Shown in pieces: positions 53,536 to 62,804 of a DNA stretch of 64,000 nucleotides. Below the pieces are notes generated by a model, which saw nothing but the letters and a program-made list of their open reading frames with translations, was not told where the DNA came from and made no database searches. The translations under genes and the position numbers were made by a program. The stretch spans positions 1 to 64,000 of the forward strand of contig ONBM01000039.1 of NCBI GenBank assembly GCA_900316045.1. The letters run 5' to 3'. Numbering within the stretch: position 1 is the first letter of the stretch; each line of letters opens with the position of its first letter. The DNA comes from an uncultured Bacteroidales bacterium. Lineage in GTDB: Bacteria; Bacteroidota; Bacteroidia; Bacteroidales; UBA932.

Positions 53536-54939
53536 TTATCGCTTAATAAATCCCGAAGCCAAGAAATCTTGCATCAGAGGCTCGGCTTCGCTTACAAGAT
53601 AGGAACTTCCTCCGACATAGACAAGAGGCTTGCCAGCCTCTCGAGAGAGCGAAATTGCCTGCTGGAGGGCACTGGAAACGTCCTTAGCCACATGCAGCCT
53701 TTCAGTGTTTCTGCCCTGCTCTTTCCAATATTCCCTGCACGTTGAATATAGCTCATCCACAGGAAGCGCCCGCTTGATTGCCGGTGCCGTGAAAACATAT
53801 GTGGCATCTTCCGGCATCAGGGGCAATATGTGCGAGAGATCTTTATCGGCCATGACGGCGTAAACTATTATCAGAGAGTCACATTCACCATTATTCGACA
53901 TCGACTTCAGCTGGTCGAAATTCTCTTTGAGCGCTGGGGGATTATGCCCGATGTCCGCAATGACGAGAGGCCGGCTCGACACTCTCTCCCATCTGCCGTG
54001 AAAGTCCATGCGGGAAGCAGTGTGTTCCAAGGCATCCGCCACCATGTTCCCATCTTTCAGCCTTGAATATTCTGCCTGTCCGGCTTGCCTATTCATCAAT
54101 ATGTCCACGGCAGCAAGCACTGTGCGTAGATTTTTCTCTTGATACCAGCCTTGCAAATCCATTTTTGGGAGAATATCCGGATTCCAGAGCGACGGGACGA
54201 CATCCTGAGCGAATGTCAGCGGGCAAAAATCTTTTGCCTTAGCCTCGAACACCGGACGGGTTTCCGGAAGATACTCCCCGACAAGGGCAGGAACGCCTTT
54301 CTTGAATATGCCAGCCTTCTCGCCTGCGATTGCCGCCAGGGTGTGCCCCAGCAGTTCACAATGGTCCATCCCTATGCTTGTAACTATGGACAGGTCCGGG
54401 GTTATGATGTTCGTGCTGTCCAAGCGCCCCCCAAGCCCGACCTCAACCACGGCAACGTCAACGTGGATGTCTGAGAACCATTTGAATGCCATGCCTGTTG
54501 TTATCTCGAAGAAAGAAAGATCCAGACTCTCAAAATCAGCCTTGTATCTCTGGAGAAAATCAAATACATATTCTTTGGGCGCCATCTCCGTGTGGCCTCC
54601 TCCGCTTGCAGCCGGGTCTGGGATCCACACCCTCATCCTCTCCCGGAAATCCACCAGGTGCGGAGAGGTGTACAGGCCAACCTTCAGCCCCGCAGAGCCA
54701 AGCACCGAAGCTAGCATATTCGCCACAGAGCCTTTCCCATTCGTTCCTGCGACATGCATGCTCCTCCAATCTTCGTGAGGATTCCCGAGGATGGACTCGA
54801 ACTTCAGCATGTGCTCCAGCCCGGGCTTGTAGGCTCCTTCCTTCGCACCAAATCCAACGTTCTGAATTGATGGGAAACGAGTGAAGATGGCATTCAGAGC
54901 ATCATTATATTCTTTCTCAGAGTAATTCGACATATTCAT
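53536..54939 (-). CDS. folC: bifunctional dihydrofolate/folylpolyglutamate synthase
   Basis: This 467-residue Mur-ligase-family enzyme adds glutamate to dihydropteroate or folates. Its P-loop AGTNGKGSVANMLASVL (about 66-82), the YTSPHLVDFRERM segment, EVGLGGRLDSTNI (about 167-179), ITSIGMDHCELLGHTL and the Lys-containing AGEKAGIFK loop are present. The C-terminal domain contains VIADIGHNPPALKENFDQL. The start 54939 gives MNMSNYSEKEYN; 54933 is equally possible. It is the first gene of the folC-macroglobulin pair and has a TAAATTTG element about 57 bases upstream. Confidence 0.95.
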   Translation of the reverse strand: MNMSNYSEKEYNDALNAIFTRFPSIQNVGFGAKEGAYKPGLEHMLKFESILGNPHEDWRSMHVAGTNGKGSVANMLASVLGSAGLKVGLYTSPHLVDFRERMRVWIPDPAASGGGHTEMAPKEYVFDFLQRYKADFESLDLSFFEITTGMAFKWFSDIHVDVAVVEVGLGGRLDSTNIITPDLSIVTSIGMDHCELLGHTLAAIAGEKAGIFKKGVPALVGEYLPETRPVFEAKAKDFCPLTFAQDVVPSLWNPDILPKMDLQGWYQEKNLRTVLAAVDILMNRQAGQAEYSRLKDGNMVADALEHTASRMDFHGRWERVSSRPLVIADIGHNPPALKENFDQLKSMSNNGECDSLIIVYAVMADKDLSHILPLMPEDATYVFTAPAIKRALPVDELYSTCREYWKEQGRNTERLHVAKDVSSALQQAISLSREAGKPLVYVGGSSYLVSEAEPLMQDFLASGFIKR

Positions 54940-54995
54940 GAAATTCCACTGCGTCGGCCTCTAGGATTCCTCCATGGCAACCGTTAAATACCAAG

Positions 54996-55003
54996 CAAAT
55001 TTA
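54996..55003 (-). promoter_or_regulatory. -7 promoter element of folC
   Basis: Minus strand TAAATTTG, 56 bases before the start at 54939. No TTG at the preferred spacing. Confidence 0.4.
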
Positions 55004-55197
55004 CTATTTTTATAACATACCTGATTAAGGAGAAAAAACGAAATTAACCATTCGGCAGTCCGGACAGTATCGGAACAACACTGTTGGAATCGTCGGGTGT
55101 GACACATCGTTCATCTGTCCAGTTTTTGCTCCGACGCCCGCAATTGAAAATCGACCTCCATAGCATATATGCGATGGGGCGGTTTCAAGTTTTGTCT

Positions 55198-55227
55198 TTG
55201 AACTGAAAGTAAAAATGCGTACTTTTA
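55198..55227 (+). promoter_or_regulatory. promoter of the PurL-like gene
   Basis: TTG (55198-55200), 19-base spacer, TACTTTTA (55220-55227). The -7 element sits in a TGCGTA/TACGCA hairpin, which could influence the 5' end of the message. Confidence 0.5.
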
Positions 55228-55245
55228 CGCAGTTATTCACGAAGA

Positions 55246-56445
55246 ATGAAAGGAAACACTTCTGCACTCAATTCTACCTATGTCATCGACGGCGTAACGA
55301 TGGATCTTACCCCTGCCGAGATTCTCGACGACTGCCTCCGCATGCCTCAGAGCGAAGCCAATGGCAATCTTGCATTAGAGCAATCCTCAGCGAAAACCGC
55401 CGTCGATCCGATCGTGGACGAGACTACGGATCCGTCCCCTACGCTCAGCCCGATAGACGACATCAGCCCCGAGGAGTGCCTGGAGAAGGTAATGCCCCTG
55501 CTGGGATCCCCAATGGGATGCATGTCGTGCTATTACGGACCTTACACTAAAGGAATAATCGCCAAGACGCTGCTGGACTGCCTCTGGATGCACGGGCATT
55601 TCAGGCTCAGCGACCTTCTGCTGGCCGCCAGATGGAGATGGGTGACAAAGCCTCTGGGCAACATGGCAGGCTTCTACTCTTCAGTCGAGGCTGCCTCGGA
55701 ATACATGCAAGGCTTGGGGATAGGGCTGAAGGAATATTCTTTCAAGGAGAGCGACAAGGCCTGCAGCGTAGACTTCAAGGTCGGCACTATTTCAAGAAAC
55801 GCCAGCGACATGAATGAATATGACGACGAGGAGATTTACGATCTCTCAGGAAACGACCCATTCGGAAGCGACCACCCTTCAATAGGCACGCGCCGTGCGA
55901 TTCCATGCAAGCTTGCGGCAGATCCGGACAGCTGGCTGATCTACGTGCCTTTCGACACCTGCGATTTCAGGCTAGGCAATTCGCTACTGGGCAAGGCGCT
56001 TGGAAAGAACGTCGATATATTCCCGGAACTGGGAGATGCCGACTACTTCATTGACTGCTTTGAAGTCGTGAGAGAGTTCGTGGAAGACAAAATAGCCGTC
56101 TCCGCAATTTCCGTGGCAGGCGGAGGACTGCTCTCGGCATTGAAGCTGATGTGCTCAGATGGCATCGGAGCCACGGTGGACATAAGCGGAATCATGAATT
56201 CCTACGACGAGAAAAACGAGCTCAGGGTACTTTTCTCAGAGATTCCTGGAGTTCTGCTCCAGGTGAAGGATGCCGATTACGACTATATAGATGCCGAATT
56301 CCTGCTCCAGGACGTGGCTTATTATCCCATCGGACACCCGATCCTGAATCAGGACAATATTGCCATCAAGAATGCCAGAAATCCTAAAATATCCGACATC
56401 TTGCTCTCCCTAATGAACAGTCAGGCCTCCGAAGGAGAGGATTGA
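55246..56445 (+). CDS. uncharacterised protein with PurL/AIR-synthase-like C-terminal domain
   Basis: The 399-residue protein ends in a domain closely resembling the AIRS_C half of FGAM synthase: AISVAGGGLLSALKLMCSDG (about 285-304), ATVDISGI, LRVLFSEIPGVLLQVKDADYDY (about 325-346; family core FSE-PGV-QVKD) and YYPIGHP. The first 100 residues, beginning VIDGVTMDLTPAEILDDCL, and the middle part with CMSCYYGPYTKGIIAKTLLDC are not recognised. A full PurL is over three times longer, so this is not a purine enzyme as such. It may be a paralogue that keeps a regulatory or binding role. It precedes phoH by 28 bases. Confidence 0.6.
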   Translation: MKGNTSALNSTYVIDGVTMDLTPAEILDDCLRMPQSEANGNLALEQSSAKTAVDPIVDETTDPSPTLSPIDDISPEECLEKVMPLLGSPMGCMSCYYGPYTKGIIAKTLLDCLWMHGHFRLSDLLLAARWRWVTKPLGNMAGFYSSVEAASEYMQGLGIGLKEYSFKESDKACSVDFKVGTISRNASDMNEYDDEEIYDLSGNDPFGSDHPSIGTRRAIPCKLAADPDSWLIYVPFDTCDFRLGNSLLGKALGKNVDIFPELGDADYFIDCFEVVREFVEDKIAVSAISVAGGGLLSALKLMCSDGIGATVDISGIMNSYDEKNELRVLFSEIPGVLLQVKDADYDYIDAEFLLQDVAYYPIGHPILNQDNIAIKNARNPKISDILLSLMNSQASEGED

Positions 56446-56473
56446 TTAACATGCTGGGAAAATAATATATCAA

Positions 56474-57850
56474 ATGAATATGAAAATTAACGTAAACGCC
56501 ATCCCAAATCACGGAGTGAGGAAACCAAAGATTTTCGTGCTGGACACGAACATCATCCTGCATGACTGCAAGGCCATCAGGAAATTCCAGGACAATGACC
56601 TGGTGATACCTGTCACGGTCATCGAGGAGCTGGACAAATTCAAGAAAGGCAACGACAACCTGGCTTACAACGCCAGAGGATTCATGCGCGACATCGACCG
56701 CATTACTGACGGCCGCACCTTCGGAAAGGACGGGATTCCCATCGGCAAAGGGCTGGGGAATATCAAGATAGAGCCTAATCACCCTTTCCCTGAGAGCATG
56801 AAGGGGATGTTTTACGAGGATATTCCCGACCATAGGATCTTGGCGACCGCAATCTGGGTAAGGGACAATAATCCTGACAGGTTCGTCGCGCTCGTCACGA
56901 AAGACATAAACCTCAGGATGAAGGCGAAAGCCGCCGGCATGGAAGTCCAAGACTATCTCACCGACAGGATTCAGGAGGATAAAGTAGAGAATGCCAACCG
57001 GGAGGTGCAGATTCTCGAGAATATTCCTCAGGAAGTGATCCAGAAGCTCGCATACAGTCCAGAGAACAGCGTGGAATGGAAAAGCATCAGCAAGACCCAG
57101 CCACGGGCCAACCAGCTTTATAAGATAAAGAAAAATGGAGACACGATCTGTGCCAGATACGATGCAGACGTTGATAAGATAGTCTTGGTGAAGGCTCACG
57201 ACGTGTATGGCATAAAGCCTCGCAATCAGGAGCAGAAATTCGCCATCGATGCCTGCCTGAATCCAAATATCCAGCTGGTATCCATGACCGGGGGCGCCGG
57301 GACGGGAAAGACCCTGATCGCATTGGCCTCAGCCCTGGAACAGGCCGACAAGTTCGACCAGATTATCCTGACGCGTCCGACAATCGTGCTAGGCAATCAG
57401 GACATCGGCTTCCTGCCGGGCGACCAGAAGACCAAAATGAGTCCGTTCGTACAGCCTCTGATGGATAATTACAACGTGATCCGCTCACAGTTCCGTCCAG
57501 GGAGCAAAGAGGCTGCCAGGCTGGATGCCCTGATTAACGACGAGAAACTGATCATCTCTCCTCTCGCCTACATCAGGGGACGCAGCCTCGGCAGGGTCTA
57601 CTTTATCTGCGACGAAGCCCAGAACCTCACCCCTAATGAGATAAAGACCATCATTACCAGAGCCGGAGACGGCACCAAAATGGTGTTCACTGGCGACATA
57701 TTCCAGATAGACCAGCCATATCTCGACCAATGGTCCAATGGACTGACGCATCTGAATGAGAAAATGGAAGGGCAGAAACTTTTCGAGCACATCTTCCTTC
57801 GAATCGGGGAAAGGAGCGAGCTCTCCGACATTGCCGCAAAACTTCTGTAA
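56474..57850 (+). CDS. PhoH family protein with N-terminal PIN domain
   Basis: This 458-residue PhoH2-type protein has a PIN nuclease domain (about 14-150: KIFVLDTNIILHDC, IEELDKFK, DHRILATAIW, VALVTKDINLRMKA) with the expected acidic residues. A C-terminal PhoH ATPase follows, with Walker A GGAGTGKTLIALASAL (about 272), Walker B YFICDEAQNLTP (about 375) and KMVFTGDIFQID. PhoH2 proteins are RNA helicases/RNases in other bacteria, often with an antitoxin (PhoAT); no antitoxin is visible here. The start is MNMKINV with 56474 or 56480 as first codon. Confidence 0.93.
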   Translation: MNMKINVNAIPNHGVRKPKIFVLDTNIILHDCKAIRKFQDNDLVIPVTVIEELDKFKKGNDNLAYNARGFMRDIDRITDGRTFGKDGIPIGKGLGNIKIEPNHPFPESMKGMFYEDIPDHRILATAIWVRDNNPDRFVALVTKDINLRMKAKAAGMEVQDYLTDRIQEDKVENANREVQILENIPQEVIQKLAYSPENSVEWKSISKTQPRANQLYKIKKNGDTICARYDADVDKIVLVKAHDVYGIKPRNQEQKFAIDACLNPNIQLVSMTGGAGTGKTLIALASALEQADKFDQIILTRPTIVLGNQDIGFLPGDQKTKMSPFVQPLMDNYNVIRSQFRPGSKEAARLDALINDEKLIISPLAYIRGRSLGRVYFICDEAQNLTPNEIKTIITRAGDGTKMVFTGDIFQIDQPYLDQWSNGLTHLNEKMEGQKLFEHIFLRIGERSELSDIAAKLL

Positions 57851-57867
57851 ATTTGAAATATTCAAAG

Positions 57868-57898
57868 TTGTATAATAGATTCCTTTTTTTTACCTTTG
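57868..57898 (+). promoter_or_regulatory. promoter of pyruvate phosphate dikinase
   Basis: TTG (57868-57870), 20-base spacer, TACCTTTG (57891-57898). Near-perfect Bacteroidota consensus; the start codon is at 57933, 34 bases further on. Confidence 0.75.
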
Positions 57899-57932
57899 CG
57901 CTCGAAATTCTAGACTAAAATAATTTCAGAAT

Positions 57933-60653
57933 ATGTTAGAAAATAAGAAACGCGTTTATCGCTTCGGCGGGAAAACCGCTGAAGGAAACGGCCAGATGAG
58001 AGAACTCCTTGGAGGAAAAGGAGCTAACCTTGCCGAGATGAGCAAGCTTGGAATGCCTGTTCCGGCAGGCTTCACCATCACTACAGAATGCTGCACTGAG
58101 TATTACTCCTTAGGAGGCGGTTACACCGACGAGCTGAAAAGAGACGTCGCCGCTGCCATGAAAGCGACAGAGAAAATCATGGGGCGCAAGTTCGGCGACC
58201 CTTCCGACCCGCTTCTGGTCAGCTGCCGTTCCGGCGCAAGAAGCTCCATGCCTGGAATGATGGACACGATCCTGAACATCGGACTGTGCTCGAAAACGAT
58301 TCCTGGGTTAATTAAGAAAACCGGCAATCCTCGTTTCGTCTATGATGCCTACAGGCGCCTCATCATGATGTATTCAGACGTCGTGATGGAAAAAGCTGAA
58401 GGAATCGAGCCTGCCGACGGCGAAGGAATCCGCCAGCAGCTTGACAAGATGATGGAGGAGCTGAAGAAAAAGAAAGGTTACAAATCCGATACTGAGATAA
58501 CTGCCGACGAGCTGAAAGAACTCTGCGAGAAATTCAAGGCAAAGGTCAAGGAGGTTCTTCACGTCGAGTTTCCTGACGATGCCTCTGCTCAGCTGTGGGG
58601 TTCCATCGGAGGCGTTTTCAAATCATGGAACGGAAAGAGAGCCATCGCTTACCGGAGAATCGAGAAAATTCCTGATGACTGGGGCACAGCAGTGAACGTC
58701 CAGTCGATGGTATTCGGGAACATGGGAGATACTTCAGCCACCGGCGTAGCTTTCTCCCGCAACCCTGCGACAGGCGAGAATAAATTCTACGGAGAATGGC
58801 TGGTCAATGCCCAAGGAGAGGACGTCGTAGCGGGCATCCGCACGCCTAATCCTCTGAACGAGGCAACCAAGAACGAGCACAATAAGGACTTGCCGTCTCT
58901 CGAAAAGGCAATGCCGGAAGTATATAAGGAACTGGACGAGATCCGTCTCCGCCTTGAGAATCACTTCCATGACATGCAGGACATCGAGTTCACGATTCAG
59001 GAAGGCCAGCTCTGGATGCTTCAATGCCGCATAGGCAAACGAACCGGCTTGGCAGCCCTACAGATGGCTCTGGACATGGTGGACGAGAAAATGATTGATG
59101 AAAAAACCGCCGTGATGAGAGTTTCTCCTGCACAGCTGGATGAAATACTCCACCCTATCCTAAACCCAACTTCGGAGAAAAAGGCTACTGTCCTTGCAAT
59201 GGGTCTGCCGGCATCTCCGGGCGGAGCCGTAGGCCAGATCGTGTTCAATTCTGCCGATGCCATGGCCGCAGCCGCAGAGGGCATGAAAGCCATTCTCATT
59301 CGCGAGGAAACATCGCCTGAAGACATCGAGGGCATGCGCGCCGCAGAGGGAATCCTCACCACTCGCGGAGGAATGACTTCGCATGCGGCACTAGTCGCAC
59401 GCGGCTGGGGCAAATGCTGCATCGTAGGGTGCGAGGCCATGCACATAGACCTTGCGAAGAAGACTGTCAAATTCGGCGACAAGGTGCTGAAAGAAGGCGA
59501 CTGGCTCAGCCTGAACGGCTCCAAAGGACTCGTGTATGCCGATAAGCTCGACACGATGGATGCCTCGCAGAATCCTATGTTCATCAAATTCATGAATATA
59601 GTAGATAAATATCGCAGGCTTGGGGTCAGGACCAATGCCGACACTCCGGAAGATGCAGAGAAAGCATTGAAATTCGGAGCCGAGGGCATAGGCTTGTTCC
59701 GCGTCGAGCACATGTTCTATGGAGCGAATTCCGAAATGCCGCTCATGAAACTGCGCAAGATGATACTTTGCGACACAGATGAAGAACGTCGGGCTGCTCT
59801 CGCTGAGTTGGAGCCTTACATCAAGGCCGCCGTGAAGAGCACCATGAAGATAATGGATGGCAAGCCGGTCGTATTCCGCCTGCTGGATCCGCCTCTTCAC
59901 GAGTTCGTTCCTAAGACAGAGGAGAAAAAGAAAGAGCTAGCGAAGGAACTTGGAGTTTCAGTCGCTGAAATCGAAAAACGTGGCGAGGCCCTGCACGAGC
60001 AGAATCCAATGATGGGTCATCGCGGAGTCCGTCTCCACGTGTCATTCCCTCTCATCGCCGAGACACAATACAGAGCGATATTCAACGCCACGGCAGAACT
60101 CCAGGCCGAAGGCTACAATCCTCAGCCGGAGATCATGATTCCTGTCACGATTTCCGCCAGGGAGCTGAGCTTCCAGCGTGCCATCTGCGATAAAGTCAAG
60201 GCAGAGGTTGAGGGCACCACGAGGCAATTCCTGACCTACAAGTTCGGAACCATGATAGAAATCCCTCGCGCAGCTCTGACTGCCGACAGGATGGCCCGAG
60301 CCGCAGAATTCTTCTCATTCGGCACGAATGACCTGACGCAGATGACCCTCGGCTTCTCTCGCGATGACGTTGGCACATTCATGGGTGATTATCTTGGCAA
60401 CAAGATTCTCGATGCCGACCCATTCCAGACAATAGACACGAAGGGCGTAGGAAAGCTGGTGGAATTCGGAGTCCAGAGCGGACGCAAAAAGAGGCCAGAC
60501 CTCAAATGTGGCGTCTGCGGCGAACATGGCGGAGACCCTGATTCCATCAAGTTCTTCAACAAGATAGGAATCGACTACGTTTCTTGCTCTCCTTACAGGG
60601 TGCCTATTGCACGCCTCGCTGCTGCGCAGGCCGAAATCGAGCAGTCAAAATAA
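57933..60653 (+). CDS. ppdK: pyruvate, phosphate dikinase
   Basis: This 906-residue enzyme interconverts pyruvate, ATP and phosphate with PEP, AMP and pyrophosphate, a central anaerobic glycolysis/gluconeogenesis step. It starts KRVYRFGGKTAEGNGQM and GGKGANLAEMSKLGMPVPAGF in the ATP-grasp half. The swivelling phosphohistidine domain has TRGGMTSHAALVARGWGKCC (His near residue 482) with the preceding Thr used for regulatory phosphorylation in homologues. The PEP-binding barrel ends with CGVCGEHGGDP (catalytic Cys near 862). All catalytic residues are present and the length is normal. Its own strong promoter lies just upstream. Confidence 0.97.
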   Translation: MLENKKRVYRFGGKTAEGNGQMRELLGGKGANLAEMSKLGMPVPAGFTITTECCTEYYSLGGGYTDELKRDVAAAMKATEKIMGRKFGDPSDPLLVSCRSGARSSMPGMMDTILNIGLCSKTIPGLIKKTGNPRFVYDAYRRLIMMYSDVVMEKAEGIEPADGEGIRQQLDKMMEELKKKKGYKSDTEITADELKELCEKFKAKVKEVLHVEFPDDASAQLWGSIGGVFKSWNGKRAIAYRRIEKIPDDWGTAVNVQSMVFGNMGDTSATGVAFSRNPATGENKFYGEWLVNAQGEDVVAGIRTPNPLNEATKNEHNKDLPSLEKAMPEVYKELDEIRLRLENHFHDMQDIEFTIQEGQLWMLQCRIGKRTGLAALQMALDMVDEKMIDEKTAVMRVSPAQLDEILHPILNPTSEKKATVLAMGLPASPGGAVGQIVFNSADAMAAAAEGMKAILIREETSPEDIEGMRAAEGILTTRGGMTSHAALVARGWGKCCIVGCEAMHIDLAKKTVKFGDKVLKEGDWLSLNGSKGLVYADKLDTMDASQNPMFIKFMNIVDKYRRLGVRTNADTPEDAEKALKFGAEGIGLFRVEHMFYGANSEMPLMKLRKMILCDTDEERRAALAELEPYIKAAVKSTMKIMDGKPVVFRLLDPPLHEFVPKTEEKKKELAKELGVSVAEIEKRGEALHEQNPMMGHRGVRLHVSFPLIAETQYRAIFNATAELQAEGYNPQPEIMIPVTISARELSFQRAICDKVKAEVEGTTRQFLTYKFGTMIEIPRAALTADRMARAAEFFSFGTNDLTQMTLGFSRDDVGTFMGDYLGNKILDADPFQTIDTKGVGKLVEFGVQSGRKKRPDLKCGVCGEHGGDPDSIKFFNKIGIDYVSCSPYRVPIARLAAAQAEIEQSK

Positions 60654-60673
60654 GGTTGAACATTTTATCCGAG

Positions 60674-61252
60674 ATGAGAAAATTCGCATCAATCCTTCTA
60701 GCGGCTGTCACGGCACTTTCATTGTTGCCGCTAAGCGCCTCTGCTCAGGAGCCAGGACAGAAAAAAGGTTTCTTCCACAGATTCAACGTGGGACTAACTG
60801 CCGTTGATTTCGGGTACTGTCCTTCGACATATGAGGGTTCATCATCCACTAAAGTCAAGGCAGACTTTTACTATGACTTGGGAGTGAGCCTGAAATATGG
60901 GGACTATCTGTCTCCCGTTCAAGTTGAGGCTGGCGTTCTTCCCGGACTGATATTCCGCAAGAAAGATTTGGTTAACGATGATGACTTGAAGAATGATTTC
61001 AGGCTCATATCTTTTGCGAAGGTCAAGGCGAACATCTGCGATGCATTCAACGGATCGAAATTCTATGTTGCCGGAAGCGGATTCTACAACATCATTGACA
61101 AGTACGAATTGAATGTCTCGGGAGCCGTCAGCGCAGGAATAGCTTGGAAAAGCCTGGACTGCTCGCTGTTCTTTAAGATGCCAATTGGCGACACCGAAGG
61201 ATACCCTAAGTGCTACGTCGGCACCACCGTAAGTTTCTATTTCGGACTTTAG
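60674..61252 (+). CDS. small outer-membrane beta-barrel-like protein
   Basis: Start 60674 gives 192 residues with a signal peptide (FASILLAAVTALSLLPLSASAQ). The frame is open from 60584 inside ppdK, but the signal peptide supports 60674, 20 bases after the ppdK stop. The rest is rich in amphipathic strands (FNVGLTAVDFGYCP, ADFYYDLGVSLKYGDY, SLDCSLFFKMPIGD) and ends VSFYFGL with terminal aromatics, as in outer-membrane barrels. I cannot name the family. It probably shares the ppdK transcript and is followed by a terminator-like hairpin at 61275. Confidence 0.75.
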   Translation: MRKFASILLAAVTALSLLPLSASAQEPGQKKGFFHRFNVGLTAVDFGYCPSTYEGSSSTKVKADFYYDLGVSLKYGDYLSPVQVEAGVLPGLIFRKKDLVNDDDLKNDFRLISFAKVKANICDAFNGSKFYVAGSGFYNIIDKYELNVSGAVSAGIAWKSLDCSLFFKMPIGDTEGYPKCYVGTTVSFYFGL

Positions 61253-61274
61253 CGGACTACATACGATATAGAGA

Positions 61275-61325
61275 GGAGATGACTCTTAAGTCTTAGGACA
61301 ATTGAGGTCATCTCCTTTCTGTTTC
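61275..61325 (+). terminator. terminator-like hairpin after the barrel gene
   Basis: GGAGATGAC (61275-61283) pairs with GTCATCTCC (61317-61325) across a 33-base loop, followed by TTTCTG. It lies 22 bases after the stop. Confidence 0.5.
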
Positions 61326-61545
61326 CCGACTTTGGCAGTCTGAAATTGCGAAATTTCCTTATCGCCGAATAATCTGACAGATAGCAAAAAGGATATATGA
61401 CGAGACCGGCTTCAACTCCATTGACGACGACGTGTTGCGTAATCCCGGTTTCTCGAAAGACGGCATCAAACGCCAAACCAAGGCAAGGCACTTCTCGGCT
61501 TGCATGTAATTATCTATAAATTAATGTTATACGAAATACACAATA

Positions 61546-61574
61546 AGTACCCTGCGAAAAAATTGCAGGGTACT
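61546..61574. terminator. perfect 10-bp hairpin, possible bidirectional terminator
   Basis: AGTACCCTGC (61546-61555) and GCAGGGTACT (61565-61574) around a nine-base A-rich loop. T-runs on either side are short. Confidence 0.4.
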
Positions 61575-61766
61575 TTCTGAATATGCCACCGGCACCCATC
61601 AGACCATGCTTTCCAAAGTATCCTGCGAAAGATGCTTGAGTCAAAAGAAGAATTTATATGTTCCGGATGAGGGTGGGGTGGGCGTTTCTACGGCCGAACT
61701 GGGTCGTGAAACACCGGAAATTAGGTGAGAGGGAACAAGCATGATTTCAAGTAGCCGTTTGTCGTG

Positions 61767-62804
61767 TCATAACGTGGATGTGATGTAGATATTCACGTAG
61801 ACGGCCATCGCCGTAAGTGCCGCAAGCCAGAGCAGGAAAAGGATGAGACCAGGTCGCCATTTGGGAGCTTTAAGCCCAAATGCCAGCAATATGCCCCAGT
61901 AGAGCATGAGCACGAAAGGCACTAATATTAAAAATGAAACGCTGGCAAGTCCCCAGGCTGAATTCAACGGCTCAATGAGATGCACATGCAAGTCACTGCC
62001 CAAGCCTACGTGCACGTTCTCCAATGCTTTGTAATATATGTAATCATGATTAAGCAATGCCGTGCCCATAGCAGATATCGCGCAAATGCCTCCGATCATC
62101 AATATTATGCCCACGCATGCCAGCAGAATCCTCTCTACCTTTGGCCAGGTATCGTATTTCTTGATTTTCCCTGGCTTATTACGTTCACGACGCACCCTCT
62201 CGCTGATAGCATCCACAGTTCCTAACTCGCCATGAAGCTCATCTTTCTGGCGAACCGTTTTTGCAGCCGGCATGCAAACCCATAGAATAGCATAGACCGT
62301 CGGAAAGAGAAAATAGCAGAACTCTTCGGAAAGGTAAAAATGACGCCAAAGAATATGATAAAGGAATACCATCATCAATGAGGCTGTCACGAATATGAGC
62401 CTGAATATGGTAGGATCAATGTCGAAATATGTTCCAAGACCTCCGCAAACGCCCCCTATCCTGCGGTCAGCCATGTTCCTGTAAAGACGCTTTCTATTCT
62501 GTGGAGCTACGGTTTTCTTATCCTGAGGGTCGGATTCCGAAGTCTCCTCTTCAATAGCCTCTGGACGGCCAAGTACGGCTATTACCTCAGCGACATTCTG
62601 CTCGTTGACTACGCCATCCTGCCCGCATCTTTCAAGCAAGAGTTCTCCCATGCGATCCTCAATGCCATCCATAATCTCATTGCCGCCCTTCTTGAGAGAA
62701 TAATATTCATTAAGCTCGTGAAGATATTCATTAATTTTGTTGAAGGCATCTGTCTCAAGGGAAAATACGTATCCACCGATGCTCCGCTTCTCAATCATTT
62801 TCAT
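61767..62804 (-). CDS. PspC-domain membrane protein, large
   Basis: This 345-residue protein starts with a soluble N-terminal domain (SIGGYVFSLETDAFNKINEY to VIAVLGRPEAIEEE, about 8-86). A PspC domain follows: KRLYRNMADRRIGGVCGGLG and YFDIDPTIFRLIFV (about 103-140), then several transmembrane segments. The C-terminal half adds more membrane helices (ILLACVGIILMIGGICAIS; FLILVPFVLMLYWGILLAFG). PspC proteins sense membrane stress in other bacteria. Its N-terminal domain is homologous to that of the protein at 63163. Its start overlaps the padR stop, so the three genes are translationally linked. Confidence 0.85.
   Translation of the reverse strand: MKMIEKRSIGGYVFSLETDAFNKINEYLHELNEYYSLKKGGNEIMDGIEDRMGELLLERCGQDGVVNEQNVAEVIAVLGRPEAIEEETSESDPQDKKTVAPQNRKRLYRNMADRRIGGVCGGLGTYFDIDPTIFRLIFVTASLMMVFLYHILWRHFYLSEEFCYFLFPTVYAILWVCMPAAKTVRQKDELHGELGTVDAISERVRRERNKPGKIKKYDTWPKVERILLACVGIILMIGGICAISAMGTALLNHDYIYYKALENVHVGLGSDLHVHLIEPLNSAWGLASVSFLILVPFVLMLYWGILLAFGLKAPKWRPGLILFLLWLAALTAMAVYVNIYITSTL

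Larger units (their letters stand above)
54940..55245. other. divergent intergenic region with promoters in both directions
   Basis: This 306-bp gap has a minus-strand TAAATTTG (54996-55003) for folC. For the plus-strand gene it has a TTG (55198-55200), a 19-base spacer and TACTTTTA (55220-55227), which lies inside a small hairpin TGCGTA-CTTT-TACGCA. I see no gene in the rest. Confidence 0.5.
61253..61766. other. 514-bp intergenic region with two hairpins and a possible gene remnant
   Basis: It contains two hairpins (61275-61325 and 61546-61574). Between them is an open plus-strand stretch without a usable start (61378-61509) reading IYDETGFNSIDDDVLRN and similar, about 43 codons ending at TAA. 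I do not recognise it; it could be the tail of a decayed gene. The last 190 bases, after the second hairpin, show nothing clear. Confidence 0.4.

Noticed and set aside
56474-57850. PhoH-PIN as part of a toxin-antitoxin pair
   Set aside because: No small antitoxin gene overlaps or precedes it; the upstream gene is 399 codons with a PurL-like domain.
60584-60673. N-terminal extension of the barrel gene inside ppdK
   Set aside because: It overlaps conserved ppdK codons, and the signal peptide starts at 60674.
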